From Pseudobdellovibrionaceae bacterium (GTDB lineage Bacteria; Bdellovibrionota; Bdellovibrionia; Bdellovibrionales; Bdellovibrionaceae), in assembly GCA_019637955.1 (NCBI GenBank), contig JAHBUS010000010.1, forward strand, positions 1 through 64,000: a DNA stretch of 64,000 bases, in the 5' to 3' direction. A model generated the notes under the pieces. It was not told the origin of the DNA. It did no database searches and worked only from the letters and a program-made list of their open reading frames with translations. The position numbers were made by a program, and so were the translations under genes. The first letter of the stretch is position 1, and every line of letters starts with the position of its first letter. This document shows positions 54,240-62,861 of this stretch, piece by piece.

Positions 54240-55277
54240 ATGAGTACCATCGTTGGTCTTTTCATTCTCGTCGTTGCCGTTTGTTTTACCTGTGCTCTGC
54301 TTGAAGCCGTCTTCATGTCGATCAGCCCCGTTTACGTGGCGCTGGCGATCAAAGAGGGCAAACGCTACGGGCGCTTGCTCGAGCACCTCAAAGAGACCGT
54401 CAATAAGCCGATCACCGCGATTCTGACCATGAACACGGTCTCGAACACCTTGGGTTCGGCGGCCATCGCGGCGCTGGTCCACGAGCAGTACGGCAATACG
54501 GGCGTGACCATCGTGTCGGCACTGCTCGCCTTCTGTATTTTGGTGTTTTGTGAAATCGTGCCCAAGATCATCGGCAGCACGTACTGGAAGGCGCTGGCGC
54601 CGCTCGCGGCTTACGTCATTCAGGTCTACATCTTTATCCTGTACCCGGTCGTGTGGCTCTCGGAGACCGCGAGCCGCATGTTCAGCCGCCCCGACGTGAA
54701 CATCGTCACCCGCGAAGAGATGATCGCGACGGCCGAACTCGGCGTCGAAGAGGGCTCGCTCCACCGCAAAGAGTCCGCGATCATCAAAAACATCCTCACG
54801 CTGAACAGCCTCTTCGTGTCGGACATCATGACGCCGCGGTCAGTGTTCTTCGCGTTGGACTCGGACATGACCGTCGAAGAGGTCCATCAAAAATACAAAC
54901 CGATCCGCTTCTCGCGCATCCCCGTTTACGATGACAGTCTCGACAACATCATCGGCATGACCATGCGTTACCGCATCCACGAAGCGCTCTCGAACGATCA
55001 GCACAAACTGCGCATCCGCGAAATCACGACGCCGATTCAGTCCGTGCCCGAGCGCATGACGGTGGCGTCGGTCTTGGATCTTTTGATCAAACGCAAAGAG
55101 CACTTGGCCTTGGCGGTGGACGAGTACGGCATCGTCACGGGTCTGGTGACTCTGGAAGATGCCGTCGAAACGCTCCTGGGCGTTGAGATTGTCGACGAAC
55201 TCGATCACGTCACCGACATGCGCCAGTACGCGCTGGAGCAGTGGCAGATCCGCAAAAACCAACTGCGCCGTTCATAA
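54240..55277 (+). CDS. CNNM/DUF21-CBS membrane protein (hemolysin-like family)
   Basis: 345 residues. Four helices of the CNNM (DUF21) domain (about 1-140) with FTCALLEAVFMS and VFCEIVPKIIG, then a CBS pair (about 195-310: VSDIMTPRSVFFAL, FSRIPVYD, LALAVDEYGIVTGLVTLEDAVETLLG). CNNM proteins move Mg2+ or act in its control. The usual C-terminal CorC/HlyC domain is absent; the protein ends soon after CBS2. cutA follows 24 bases later. Confidence 0.9.
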   Translation: MSTIVGLFILVVAVCFTCALLEAVFMSISPVYVALAIKEGKRYGRLLEHLKETVNKPITAILTMNTVSNTLGSAAIAALVHEQYGNTGVTIVSALLAFCILVFCEIVPKIIGSTYWKALAPLAAYVIQVYIFILYPVVWLSETASRMFSRPDVNIVTREEMIATAELGVEEGSLHRKESAIIKNILTLNSLFVSDIMTPRSVFFALDSDMTVEEVHQKYKPIRFSRIPVYDDSLDNIIGMTMRYRIHEALSNDQHKLRIREITTPIQSVPERMTVASVLDLLIKRKEHLALAVDEYGIVTGLVTLEDAVETLLGVEIVDELDHVTDMRQYALEQWQIRKNQLRRS

Positions 55278-55301
55278 ACGGGCTGAGGGCCGAGGACGGC
55301 G

Positions 55302-55637
55302 ATGGATCACGTTTCACTTCTTTACTGCACGACCCCCGACCCCCAGACCGCCGAGACGATCGCGAGCACCCTTTTAGACGAGGCCCTCATCGCCTGCGCA
55401 AATATCCTCCCGGGTTCGACCTCCTTGTATCTGTGGAAAGGCCAACGTGAGCGCACCTCAGAAGCCCTGCTTTTGATAAAAACCTCAGCGGCACGCGTGC
55501 CGGAGGTGAAAAAAAGGGTGCTTGAACTGCACCCCTACGAAACGCCTTGTGTGTTGGAATTCCGCGCCGATGGCGCGTCCGACGCCTTTGCGGCGTGGGT
55601 TAGCGATTTAACGGGCCCAAAACCCGCTCAGCCTTGA
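55302..55637 (+). CDS. cutA: CutA1 divalent-ion tolerance family protein
   Basis: 111 residues, trimeric ferredoxin-like fold. Signature ACANILPGSTSLYLWKGQ and LHPYETPCVLEF are typical. Linked to copper and divalent cation tolerance in E. coli, though the molecular role is unsettled. Near a CNNM gene, which suggests a metal theme. The 3' end is overlapped on the opposite strand by a small possible gene. Confidence 0.93.
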   Translation: MDHVSLLYCTTPDPQTAETIASTLLDEALIACANILPGSTSLYLWKGQRERTSEALLLIKTSAARVPEVKKRVLELHPYETPCVLEFRADGASDAFAAWVSDLTGPKPAQP

Positions 55638-55773
55638 TTTCAGGGGCGGAGGAGGGGCCTTCCACTGGTGCAAAAAGAACCAGCCGGAGGCCCAAAACTG
55701 CCCCCAAGGTCAACAACCCTAAAATCACAAAAAGACTCAGGGTTTCATAATCCGATTTCGATCCAGGCTTCAT
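55600..55773 (-). CDS. Possible small single-helix membrane protein
   Basis: 57 residues, ATG at 55773, TAA at 55600-55602. One strong membrane helix at about residues 12-36 (LFVILGLLTLGAVLGLRLVLF) after a hydrophilic start, then a short basic/acidic tail. It sits in the gap between cutA and pyrE but overlaps the last 38 bases of cutA in the opposite direction. No good ribosome site. The clean topology is its main support. Confidence 0.45.
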   Translation of the reverse strand: MKPGSKSDYETLSLFVILGLLTLGAVLGLRLVLFAPVEGPSSAPEIKAERVLGPLNR

Positions 55774-55852
55774 ATTGAATCACCGGGCTTCTCGAGCCAC
55801 AATCCTCAAGGACCCCTATCGCAAGAAGCGGGCCACCCGAAGGAGGGACAAA

Positions 55853-56365
55853 ATGACTCGGCAAGAACTGGCAAAAAAAATCTACGACATCGCTTACCTC
55901 CGCGGCGAGTTCAAACTCCGCTCGGGACAAACCTCGAACGAGTACTTCGACAAGTACCGCTTCGAAGCCGAACCCGAGCTTCTGCGTGAAATCGCGAAGC
56001 AAATGAAACCGCTCATCCCCGCGGGCACCGAGATCTTGGCGGGTCTTGAAATGGGCGGCATTCCGATCGCCACGGCCCTCTCGCTCGAAACCGGAATTCC
56101 CGCGCTGTTCGTGCGCAAGAAAGCGAAAGATTACGGCACCTGCCGGATCGCCGAAGGCCGCGACTTTAGCGGTAAAAAAGTGTGCATCATCGAAGACGTC
56201 ATCACCACGGGCGGACAAGTTTTGCTCAGCGCTGAGGACCTGCGAAAAGCGGGCGCGAAAATTTCGGACGTGCTGTGCGTGATCCATCGCGGAGAAGGCA
56301 AGCCGCTCGAAAAAGCGGACCTCTCGCTCACGCCTTTGTTTACCAAAAGCGAACTCACTTCTTGA
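55853..56365 (+). CDS. pyrE: Orotate phosphoribosyltransferase
   Basis: 170 residues from the ATG at 55853, with AAGGAGGG upstream; an earlier start at 55775 adds a basic extension with no family match. Joins orotate to PRPP in pyrimidine synthesis. Motifs: LRSGQTSNEYFDKYRF, GLEMGGIPIAT, LFVRKKAKDYGT and the PRPP loop VCIIEDVITTGGQVL. The last codons are the first, worn unit of the 36-bp hairpin repeat that follows. Confidence 0.93.
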   Translation: MTRQELAKKIYDIAYLRGEFKLRSGQTSNEYFDKYRFEAEPELLREIAKQMKPLIPAGTEILAGLEMGGIPIATALSLETGIPALFVRKKAKDYGTCRIAEGRDFSGKKVCIIEDVITTGGQVLLSAEDLRKAGAKISDVLCVIHRGEGKPLEKADLSLTPLFTKSELTS

Positions 56366-56486
56366 GTTCGCGAGTGGCCCTCGCCCGAACTCGCTTTGCG
56401 AGTTCGTCAGTGGCTCTCGCCCGAACTCGCTTTGCGAGTTCGTCAGTGGCTCTCGCCCGAACTCGCTTTGCGAGTTCGTCAAAGTC
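56351..56486 (+). repeat. 36-bp tandem repeat of hairpins after pyrE
   Basis: Three near-identical units start at 56381, 56417 and 56453 (period 36). Each holds a perfect 8-bp hairpin GAACTCGC-TTT-GCGAGTTC (56387-56405, 56423-56441, 56459-56477). A worn fourth unit at 56351 contains the last codons and stop of pyrE. The rest of the gap to 56680 has an A/T-rich run (56520-56640) that likely holds the promoter of the next gene; nothing else is seen there. Confidence 0.9.
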
Positions 56487-56680
56487 TCAAACTTGAGACC
56501 ATCTTGAATGTGAACGGAAAATTTGAAAAAAAACAATCCCCCCTGTTTTTGCAAAACGGGCGCGTCGCATTTTGCCCGTTCAACCTTTTCGTTTGATTTT
56601 TTTTGTTAAGACCTAAAAGCTTTATCTTCAAAACAAAACATCAACGAGTTCAATTTTCACATCTAGATATAGGAGGCTCT

Positions 56681-57739
56681 GTGAAAAAATTGGTTCTGGT
56701 CTTGGCTACTCTCGGTCTCGCGGCTCCCGCGATGGCATCTAAGGCGCGCTTGCAATCGCTCCAAGGAGCGTCGTTCCTGAAGGACACGCAGACGATCTTC
56801 GTTAACCCCGCTCACGTGAGCCATCTCGGTCAGTACCTGACCTTCGAAATGGGATCGAGCTCGGCGACCGCGGCGACTCGCGCTGAAGGCGGATTCGTTC
56901 GTAAAGACGGTGACGTTTCTTACGGTGCCTACCTTGGCCACCAGAACGAAACCCAGTCCCTCTACCGCGCATCAAAAATCGCGACCACCAATGGCGGCAC
57001 TTACCTGCGCTCGCAAAACCCCGTCGAAGTTTTCTACGCAAAAGGAAACTGGGGCGCTTCGGTCGGTTTCTCGAACTCGGACCAAAAATCAAAAGGCCTG
57101 AAAGAGCAATCGCTGTACGGCCGTTTCGGTGTCGACAACGGTGACACCGAGTTCTTCGGAACTCTCGAGGTTTTGGGGCAAGCCAAAGACGAATCGACAG
57201 CGGGTGCCGAGAAAACTCTCACCACTTCGCCCGTCGTGAGCATTGGTGCTGAAAAAGATTTTGGCCGCTACTACGGCGCCATCGAAGCCCGCTACGCGCA
57301 AATCAAAGCGGAACCGACTCCCGATAAATCCGGCAATGACACCAGCATCGGCGTGAGCATCGTCGACCGCTCGCTCAAGAACGACAAACGCATGATTTAC
57401 TACGGTGCGGGCTTGAACTACACCAAACTCTCGAACGGCGACAAGGCGGTCTCGGGCACGGCCCTTCCCGTCTTCATCGGCATCGAAGGCGACATCACGT
57501 CGTGGGCGATCGTTCGCGGCTCGGTCTCGCAAAACTTGCTCTTGGGTGAAACCAAAGACGAGTTCGCTACCGCTCCCGCGGATTCTTCGGACACGCTTTC
57601 GAACAACACCGTGGTCGCCCTCGGCATCGGCTTGAAATACTCGGATTTCGTTCTCGACGGTTCGATCGCCGGTTCGACTTCGGGTGATCTGAACGGCAAC
57701 AACGTCCTGAGCAAGGGCGCTTTGACTTACTACTTCTAA
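56681..57739 (+). CDS. Outer-membrane barrel protein
   Basis: 352 residues; GTG start with AGGAGG 4 bases upstream. Signal peptide ends AMASK. About 14-16 alternating strands (VSYGAYLGHQNE, YYGAIEARYAQIKA, TSWAIVRGSVSQNLLLG) and a C-terminal LTYYF, the Phe-ended strand read by BamA. Probably a porin or similar abundant outer-membrane protein; substrate unknown. The strong ribosome site and A/T-rich upstream region suggest high expression. Confidence 0.82.
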   Translation: MKKLVLVLATLGLAAPAMASKARLQSLQGASFLKDTQTIFVNPAHVSHLGQYLTFEMGSSSATAATRAEGGFVRKDGDVSYGAYLGHQNETQSLYRASKIATTNGGTYLRSQNPVEVFYAKGNWGASVGFSNSDQKSKGLKEQSLYGRFGVDNGDTEFFGTLEVLGQAKDESTAGAEKTLTTSPVVSIGAEKDFGRYYGAIEARYAQIKAEPTPDKSGNDTSIGVSIVDRSLKNDKRMIYYGAGLNYTKLSNGDKAVSGTALPVFIGIEGDITSWAIVRGSVSQNLLLGETKDEFATAPADSSDTLSNNTVVALGIGLKYSDFVLDGSIAGSTSGDLNGNNVLSKGALTYYF

Positions 57740-57753
57740 TTATTGAGGTGAAC

Positions 57754-58656
57754 ATGAGAGTCATCAATTACGCACTCGTGCCTGTCCTCGCCGCCGCTCT
57801 CGTGAGCTGTGGCGGCGACGGCCTGGGCGGACCAAGCGGCACTCTGGAAGCAAAAGGAGCCCTGGCATTTGCCGGTTCCCTGAACAACACGCTGCCCGCA
57901 ATGCCCGACAACAGCGGACGTCCCTCGCTGGGATCGATTGGCGGCTTGCCAAACGGATCGGTGTCGACGAGCTCACTGGGCGCCAAAGCCCTGGGCTGCG
58001 AAACCGTGACGGGCAATGCCACCGACGCGGACAGTGACGGAATCGCGGTTCTTCGCACGGTGACCTACAATTGCACGGACTTCGTGCAAACGACCGACAC
58101 CTACTCGATTTACGGAACCGTGACCTCGATCGACAAAAAAGACAATGGTGGCGCCTCGAGCAAAGGCCTGGCCGGCGGTTATTCGGTGAACATCGACTTG
58201 CAGTCGAAACACCGCAACTCCACGGGCACCAGTCTCGATTACACGACCAAAGGGACTTTCGATGCAACGTCGAGCGGAAACAGCTCCACGTTCGTGTCCC
58301 AGTACAAAACTCACTTTACCGGCACCCAAGAGGCGTACGGTCAGGTGTTCGAGATCAACTACAAGTACCAAACGGACTTCAACGTCGTTTACACGGCGGT
58401 GACAGCTTCAACCGGTACGGTCAAGATTGATGGGCTGATCGGCATCGACGGGCAATTTCCCGAAGCCGGTAAGCTCGAGGTGGCCAAAGCCGTGATGACC
58501 GTGAGATCCAACAATCTCACCTACAACTCGGCCTGCACCACGTTCTTCGACCAAGGTGACGTTGAGTACGTGACCGGATCCGGAAATGTGTTGGCCTTGC
58601 GTTACAACTGCAATGCGACCGTTAAATTTTATTTGGATGGACAGCTTTTGAACTAA
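57754..58656 (+). CDS. Lipoprotein of unknown function
   Basis: 300 residues from the ATG at 57754 (GAGG site). Lipobox AALVSCGG with Cys at about residue 19, then a Gly-rich linker. The rest is beta-rich with Thr/Ser-rich strands (SVNIDLQSKHRNSTG, KYQTDFNVVYTAVTASTG, ATVKFYLDGQLLN) and four other Cys. Lies 14 bp after the barrel gene and is likely co-transcribed. No family recognised. Confidence 0.78.
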   Translation: MRVINYALVPVLAAALVSCGGDGLGGPSGTLEAKGALAFAGSLNNTLPAMPDNSGRPSLGSIGGLPNGSVSTSSLGAKALGCETVTGNATDADSDGIAVLRTVTYNCTDFVQTTDTYSIYGTVTSIDKKDNGGASSKGLAGGYSVNIDLQSKHRNSTGTSLDYTTKGTFDATSSGNSSTFVSQYKTHFTGTQEAYGQVFEINYKYQTDFNVVYTAVTASTGTVKIDGLIGIDGQFPEAGKLEVAKAVMTVRSNNLTYNSACTTFFDQGDVEYVTGSGNVLALRYNCNATVKFYLDGQLLN

Positions 58657-58704
58657 AGCCGGTCCTTTCGTTGCCTGTGATGCTCTTTAAGAGGGGGCCT
58701 CACA

Positions 58705-58739
58705 AAAAAGGCGAGGTGCTTGAGGCACCTCGCCTTTTT
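58705..58739 (+). terminator. Rho-independent terminator
   Basis: AAAAAGGCGAGGTGC pairs with GCACCTCGCCTTTTT (15 bp) around TTGAG. It can serve both the lipoprotein gene and the convergent gene ending at 58759. Confidence 0.92.
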
Positions 58740-58758
58740 CTTTTTTAGCTTTTCAATT

Positions 58759-59289
58759 TTAGAACTCGAAGGCCATTGTCGCGCTGTAGAACGCATCAGC
58801 AGCGGGAGCTTTATCGTCGAACCAGTTCCAGATCTCCAGACGGTCCAAACCAACTTTCATGGTCGGCGAAACAGGAAGCAATACGCCGATGCGCATGGTG
58901 GGACCGAAAGTGGTCACATCCGATTTGCCGCTCGATGCACTGGCATCCGCAACGTCTTTAATCATGTGCAAACCGAAACCGGGAGCCAAGTAGGCATCCA
59001 CGCGGTTGTTTTGCAAGACGTGAGCTTTCAATTGACCGCCCAACGACATGACTTGGTTCACGACTTTCGCGTTGTTTTTTTCTTTGTCCGCTTGGAAGAA
59101 GAAATAACCGCCGTAGCCGAGACCTTCATTTTTCTTTTCGTACTGAGCGCCGATGTTGAAAGCGCCTTTGGTGAAGCCGAGGCCCACACCGACTTCGCTC
59201 GCACCTGTCGAAGCGTACGTGCGCACGGGGCGCGATTGAGCAAATGCCATCATCGGACACAAAACCAAAATAAGAGCCAATGTCTTCAA
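58759..59289 (-). CDS. Small outer-membrane barrel protein, tandem paralogue A
   Basis: 176 residues; TTG start at 59289 with GGAGG 4 bases upstream. Signal peptide ends AFAQ. Eight or so strands (GVGLGFTKGAFNIGAQYE, GYGGYFFFQADKE, AYLAPGFGLHMIKDV) and a Phe at the end, as in small 8-strand barrels of the OmpW/OmpA size. Paralogous to 59407-59901: both end in EIWNWFDDK.PA and EF. Confidence 0.8.
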   Translation of the reverse strand: MKTLALILVLCPMMAFAQSRPVRTYASTGASEVGVGLGFTKGAFNIGAQYEKKNEGLGYGGYFFFQADKEKNNAKVVNQVMSLGGQLKAHVLQNNRVDAYLAPGFGLHMIKDVADASASSGKSDVTTFGPTMRIGVLLPVSPTMKVGLDRLEIWNWFDDKAPAADAFYSATMAFEF

Positions 59290-59406
59290 AGTAACCTCCA
59301 ATAGAAGCGCGCAGCAGCGCTCCGGGTAAGATGAGCCTGGATTCATAAAATCAGGGGGTGTCTGAGTCAATAGAACCCATCCCCAGATTCCTTGAGGAGC
59401 AAGGCG

Positions 59407-59901
59407 TTAGAATTCGAGCACCAGTGTTGCTTGGTAAAAAGGCACTGACGCGGGAGGCTTATCGTCAAACCAGTTCCAGATCTCAAAACGCTCAACGCCA
59501 ATCTTCAGACCATTCGGGAGCGGACTCAAAACACCGAGACGCAGGGTCGGTCCCCACGCGGTGATGTCAGACTTGCTGCCCGCGCCGTCTGGAAGATCTT
59601 TGAACATGTGCACGCCAAATCCCGGTGCCGCATAGACGTTCATAAAACCATTTTGCACAAGATGCGCTTTGAGCTGCGCGCCCAGTGACAACACTTGGTA
59701 CACGATCTTGGCGCCGTTTTTCTCGCGGTCGGTTTGCAAATGCAAATACACACCGCGATCGTAGCCCGCACCTTTCCAGTCATACTGGCCGCCGAAATTC
59801 AAAGCGCCACGTTCAAGGCCGAATCCGACCGACACCGGGTGCGCCTCGGCCCACGCCGTGACGGGATTGAGCAAACATAAAACCGCGATCCATTTGAGCA
59901 T
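59407..59901 (-). CDS. Small outer-membrane barrel protein, tandem paralogue B
   Basis: 164 residues from the ATG at 59901 with AAGGAGG upstream. Signal peptide ends AWAEA. Shares KNGAKIVYQVLSLGAQLKAH, YAAPGFGVHMFKDL and EIWNWFDDKPPA with the neighbour at 58759. A tandem duplication on one strand. Confidence 0.8.
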   Translation of the reverse strand: MLKWIAVLCLLNPVTAWAEAHPVSVGFGLERGALNFGGQYDWKGAGYDRGVYLHLQTDREKNGAKIVYQVLSLGAQLKAHLVQNGFMNVYAAPGFGVHMFKDLPDGAGSKSDITAWGPTLRLGVLSPLPNGLKIGVERFEIWNWFDDKPPASVPFYQATLVLEF

Positions 59902-59981
59902 GAGGCCTCCTTGAGCGAGCGAAGGCCGTGTTGTCACGTCGGTTGGAGGATGAGTCAATCAAATGTGCGGACTCGCCGCAC

Positions 59982-61244
59982 CTAGAACACGAAGTCGACG
60001 CCGCCGCGAACGCGGCCCTGGTCGCGCCAAAGACCGATCAAGCTGTCGGAGGGACCTTGAAAGGCATCCGCCCCGCCGCGAATCACCCAGTGATCACCCA
60101 AACGCCGTTCGACATCGAGCTGCTCAACCGACGAACTTGTCGAGGCCGAGTAGATCAGCGCAAGCTGGAAGGACGTCACATCCGACCAAGCGCCGCGAAC
60201 GGCCGCGATGTAGGCTTCACTGAAAATGCTCGCCACCGACATCGCCGAGCCGCTGCGATCCGCTTCTTTACCGACCGCGTACTGACCTAAAACGATGAAC
60301 GTCTTTCCCGAGATCTCAAGCGTCTTCTCCAGACCGAAAACCGCTTGGGTGGTCTCGACGAGAACGGTTTGATCTCTGTTCGTGGGTTCATCCACGCGGG
60401 CGGCGCTGCGAAAAATAAAAGAGGACGCCGTGTAGTTGAAGCCCAGAGCGGCGGAGCGGCGGCGGTCATCGATGGGCTGAATCCCGATCGGATTGTCGAG
60501 CAGAACGATAAATTTCGGATCCGCCTGAATCAGCAGGCCGCGAATATTGGGCGTGAGCGTCGGCGTTTGCGTGGCGCCTTCGAAGTAGGCGAGCGAAAGA
60601 TCCACGGTCTCAAACTGCGCGCGCAAACGCGCGCCATAGTTGTTCTTGTAGGCACCGTTCAAATCGCGGCGCGAATTGATTTTGAACTCAGGATCCTCGG
60701 GCAAAAGCAACTGCTGATTGTCGCGCTCGAGCGGCAGCTCTTCGTTGCGCGGCCACCAGCCCGACTGATTTCCGGGCAAAACGCTGCGGGTTTGATCCGG
60801 GATCCACATCGCTTCAAATGAAATCGGCGACGAACTCCACTGTCCCCACAAACCCCAGGAACCCAAATTTTCGGAGCGCAGCGGGTCGGTCAAAATCTTT
60901 TGCGTGGCCAAGTCCATCGGGTTGAGCCCGTCAGTGCCCTCCCAGGCTTTGACCAAGCTCCCCGCCTGCACCCGAAAATCCCCGCTTTTGTACTCGAGCC
61001 AGCTCTCGCGCCCGTTCCACTCGACGTCGGCCTCCGAGAGCTGCCCGGGCCCGCGCGTGCGGACGAGCGGCTCGAGCTTCCAGCGCCAGGACTCCGAAAT
61101 TTTGTCTTTGATCTGAAGGCCGAGCGTCGTGCTGCCCGAGACTTGCGACACGTGGGACGGCGGCGTTTTCAAAAGGACTTCGCCGTCCAAAGAAATCTTA
61201 CCGGACGTGTCCGCGGCAAAGCTTAAAAAAGAAAAAAGGAGCAT
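59982..61244 (-). CDS. Outer-membrane porin-like protein
   Basis: 420 residues. Short hydrophobic N-terminus (LLFSFLSFAA), then many alternating strands (WLEYKSGDFRVQAGSLVKAWEG, ARLRAQFETVDLSLAYFEG, IRGGADAFQG) and a terminal VDFVF. It fits a large outer-membrane barrel. The two start codons (61250, 61244) and the ribosome site lie inside a perfect hairpin followed by a T-run on this strand, so its translation or transcription start is unusual. Confidence 0.75.
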   Translation of the reverse strand: MLLFSFLSFAADTSGKISLDGEVLLKTPPSHVSQVSGSTTLGLQIKDKISESWRWKLEPLVRTRGPGQLSEADVEWNGRESWLEYKSGDFRVQAGSLVKAWEGTDGLNPMDLATQKILTDPLRSENLGSWGLWGQWSSSPISFEAMWIPDQTRSVLPGNQSGWWPRNEELPLERDNQQLLLPEDPEFKINSRRDLNGAYKNNYGARLRAQFETVDLSLAYFEGATQTPTLTPNIRGLLIQADPKFIVLLDNPIGIQPIDDRRRSAALGFNYTASSFIFRSAARVDEPTNRDQTVLVETTQAVFGLEKTLEISGKTFIVLGQYAVGKEADRSGSAMSVASIFSEAYIAAVRGAWSDVTSFQLALIYSASTSSSVEQLDVERRLGDHWVIRGGADAFQGPSDSLIGLWRDQGRVRGGVDFVF

Positions 61245-61257
61245 CCACATGCTCCTT
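61236..61257 (-). terminator. Terminator-like hairpin overlapping the porin-like gene's start
   Basis: On the minus strand AAGGAGCAT and ATGCTCCTT pair perfectly over 9 bp around GTGG, followed by TTTTCTTTTTT. It would end the transcript of the gene at 61294-62790 about 37 bp past its stop, yet it contains the Shine-Dalgarno site and both possible ATGs of the next gene. Confidence 0.65.
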
Positions 61258-61293
61258 CAGCTTAACGACGATCCTGGAGGCCGACAAGAACGA

Positions 61294-62790
61294 TTAAGGG
61301 CCTAGCAGCAGGTGCATCGTACTGCCTTGAAGGCGGTAGCTCTGCACCTTCACGGTCAGGGTCGACGACAGCTTCACTTGCGGAAGCGCGAAACTCCAGG
61401 CTTTGTCTTTCACGAGGTTGTCCACGAGAGGAGCGGTCACACTCGAGGCGATGTACATGTTGGGATTGTAACGGTTGACGTAATCCTGTCCGAACCCGAT
61501 TTGCGACTGCGTCTGCACGTTTTTCGACTGCAGCTTGAGCGAGCCGCCGCTGATTGTGGGAACGAAATCCCCGTTCAGCTGCGCCATCAAAGCCACGTAA
61601 TACCAGAGCTGACCGTCGCGTGGCGCTTGCAACCACGCCGTGGTTTTTGCCTTCAAACGAAGATTCGTGCCGTTCAGCTGAAATGTCTGAACGTCGGGCT
61701 TTTGCACCAAGATCGGAAACTTGTCTTTGCCCGAGAAGTTGAACAGATCCGGCCAAACGAAAAACTGCTTGAAGCGCGAATCGAGCAGGCCTTGAAAGTC
61801 TTCAAAATCATTCGCGAGCAACTTGGTCCACTCGGGCTGAGTTTCCAGATAGCGTCGCAGCAACAGTTCGAAACCGGCCTTGGTCATCTGCAGGTCCATG
61901 CGCGAACCGAAGTCCGAGTCGTCAGCCGGAGTTTCGGGGGCCGGCAGCAAGGTGTTTGAGCGTGTGTCCAAGACCCAGTCGACTTGAGCGCGCAGTCCTT
62001 TGGGCGTCTGCTCGGCCGAACGCAGAACAAGTTTTGATTTTGAACCGAGCGCATTGCCCGGGATCTGCAGACCCGAGATCAGAAGCTGGATGTTTTCGTT
62101 CAACTCTTTCTGCAAGAAAGGCTCGACGAACTCCCGCACCTTGGCCGACAGAAATGTGGGCGATTTCGCAAACTCGAGGATGCTTTGACGGATGAACGAG
62201 TCGATCCCTTGGGGACCTTGGCACGTCATGTCCTGCATGTCGAATTGCGCGGGATCGGGCTGGATCGTCAAGGACTCGAAGGCGCCGATCAAACGCAGAT
62301 CCTGCAAATTGAAGCGGTAAAGGCCCGAGACCGTATTGAAAACTTGCGAGAGATGCAGAGGTCCGCACGTCGCTTGCACGCGCACGCGGATCACGCCGCC
62401 TTCGATGGGGCGCTCAATTTCTTGATCAATTTTAAAACTGGGAATGCGAATGCGCAGACGCGTATTGGTCGCGCTGAAGTCGAAACGGGATTCACCCATT
62501 TTCGAATTGATTCGCTGAAGGCCCGTGAACTCAATCGAACCGTTGGGGACGAACGCGCGAAACTCGCCGACTTGCAAAACGCTGTTGGACAGATCTTTGA
62601 CGAATGCGTTTGAATTGCGAACCTCAGACTGGATGGAGTCCTGAATTTGCGTCCAGGGAATTGACAAGCGAACTTGCAATCCTGAAGCTTCTTGAGCGGC
62701 CTCTGAAAAATGAGGAATCATGAGCGGCGCACAAAGAACCGCTAAAGAGAGAATTTTTGTTAACCGAAGAGTGATTTGGTACTCTTTCAT
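61294..62790 (-). CDS. Exported protein of unknown function
   Basis: 498 residues from the ATG at 62790 (GAGG site); an open frame from 62817 is longer without a better site. Signal peptide ends FSEAA. The pattern of long amphipathic strands and helices (LQVRLSIPWTQIQDSIQ, FDFSATNTRLRIRIPSFKI, LDTRSNTLLPAPE, LNGTNLRLKAKTTAWLQ) could be a TULIP-like lipid-binding fold, but this is a guess. Divergent from the MMPL transporter gene at 62862. Confidence 0.72.
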   Translation of the reverse strand: MKEYQITLRLTKILSLAVLCAPLMIPHFSEAAQEASGLQVRLSIPWTQIQDSIQSEVRNSNAFVKDLSNSVLQVGEFRAFVPNGSIEFTGLQRINSKMGESRFDFSATNTRLRIRIPSFKIDQEIERPIEGGVIRVRVQATCGPLHLSQVFNTVSGLYRFNLQDLRLIGAFESLTIQPDPAQFDMQDMTCQGPQGIDSFIRQSILEFAKSPTFLSAKVREFVEPFLQKELNENIQLLISGLQIPGNALGSKSKLVLRSAEQTPKGLRAQVDWVLDTRSNTLLPAPETPADDSDFGSRMDLQMTKAGFELLLRRYLETQPEWTKLLANDFEDFQGLLDSRFKQFFVWPDLFNFSGKDKFPILVQKPDVQTFQLNGTNLRLKAKTTAWLQAPRDGQLWYYVALMAQLNGDFVPTISGGSLKLQSKNVQTQSQIGFGQDYVNRYNPNMYIASSVTAPLVDNLVKDKAWSFALPQVKLSSTLTVKVQSYRLQGSTMHLLLGP

Positions 62791-62861
62791 CTGAACCTCG
62801 CCGAACTGAGAATACACGACTTATCGAGCGAGCGACGAAAAAAAGTGAGCGCGGATAAAAA

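Noticed and set aside
56351-56486. CRISPR array
   Set aside because: The units are contiguous 36-bp tandem repeats with no unique spacers and no cas genes nearby.
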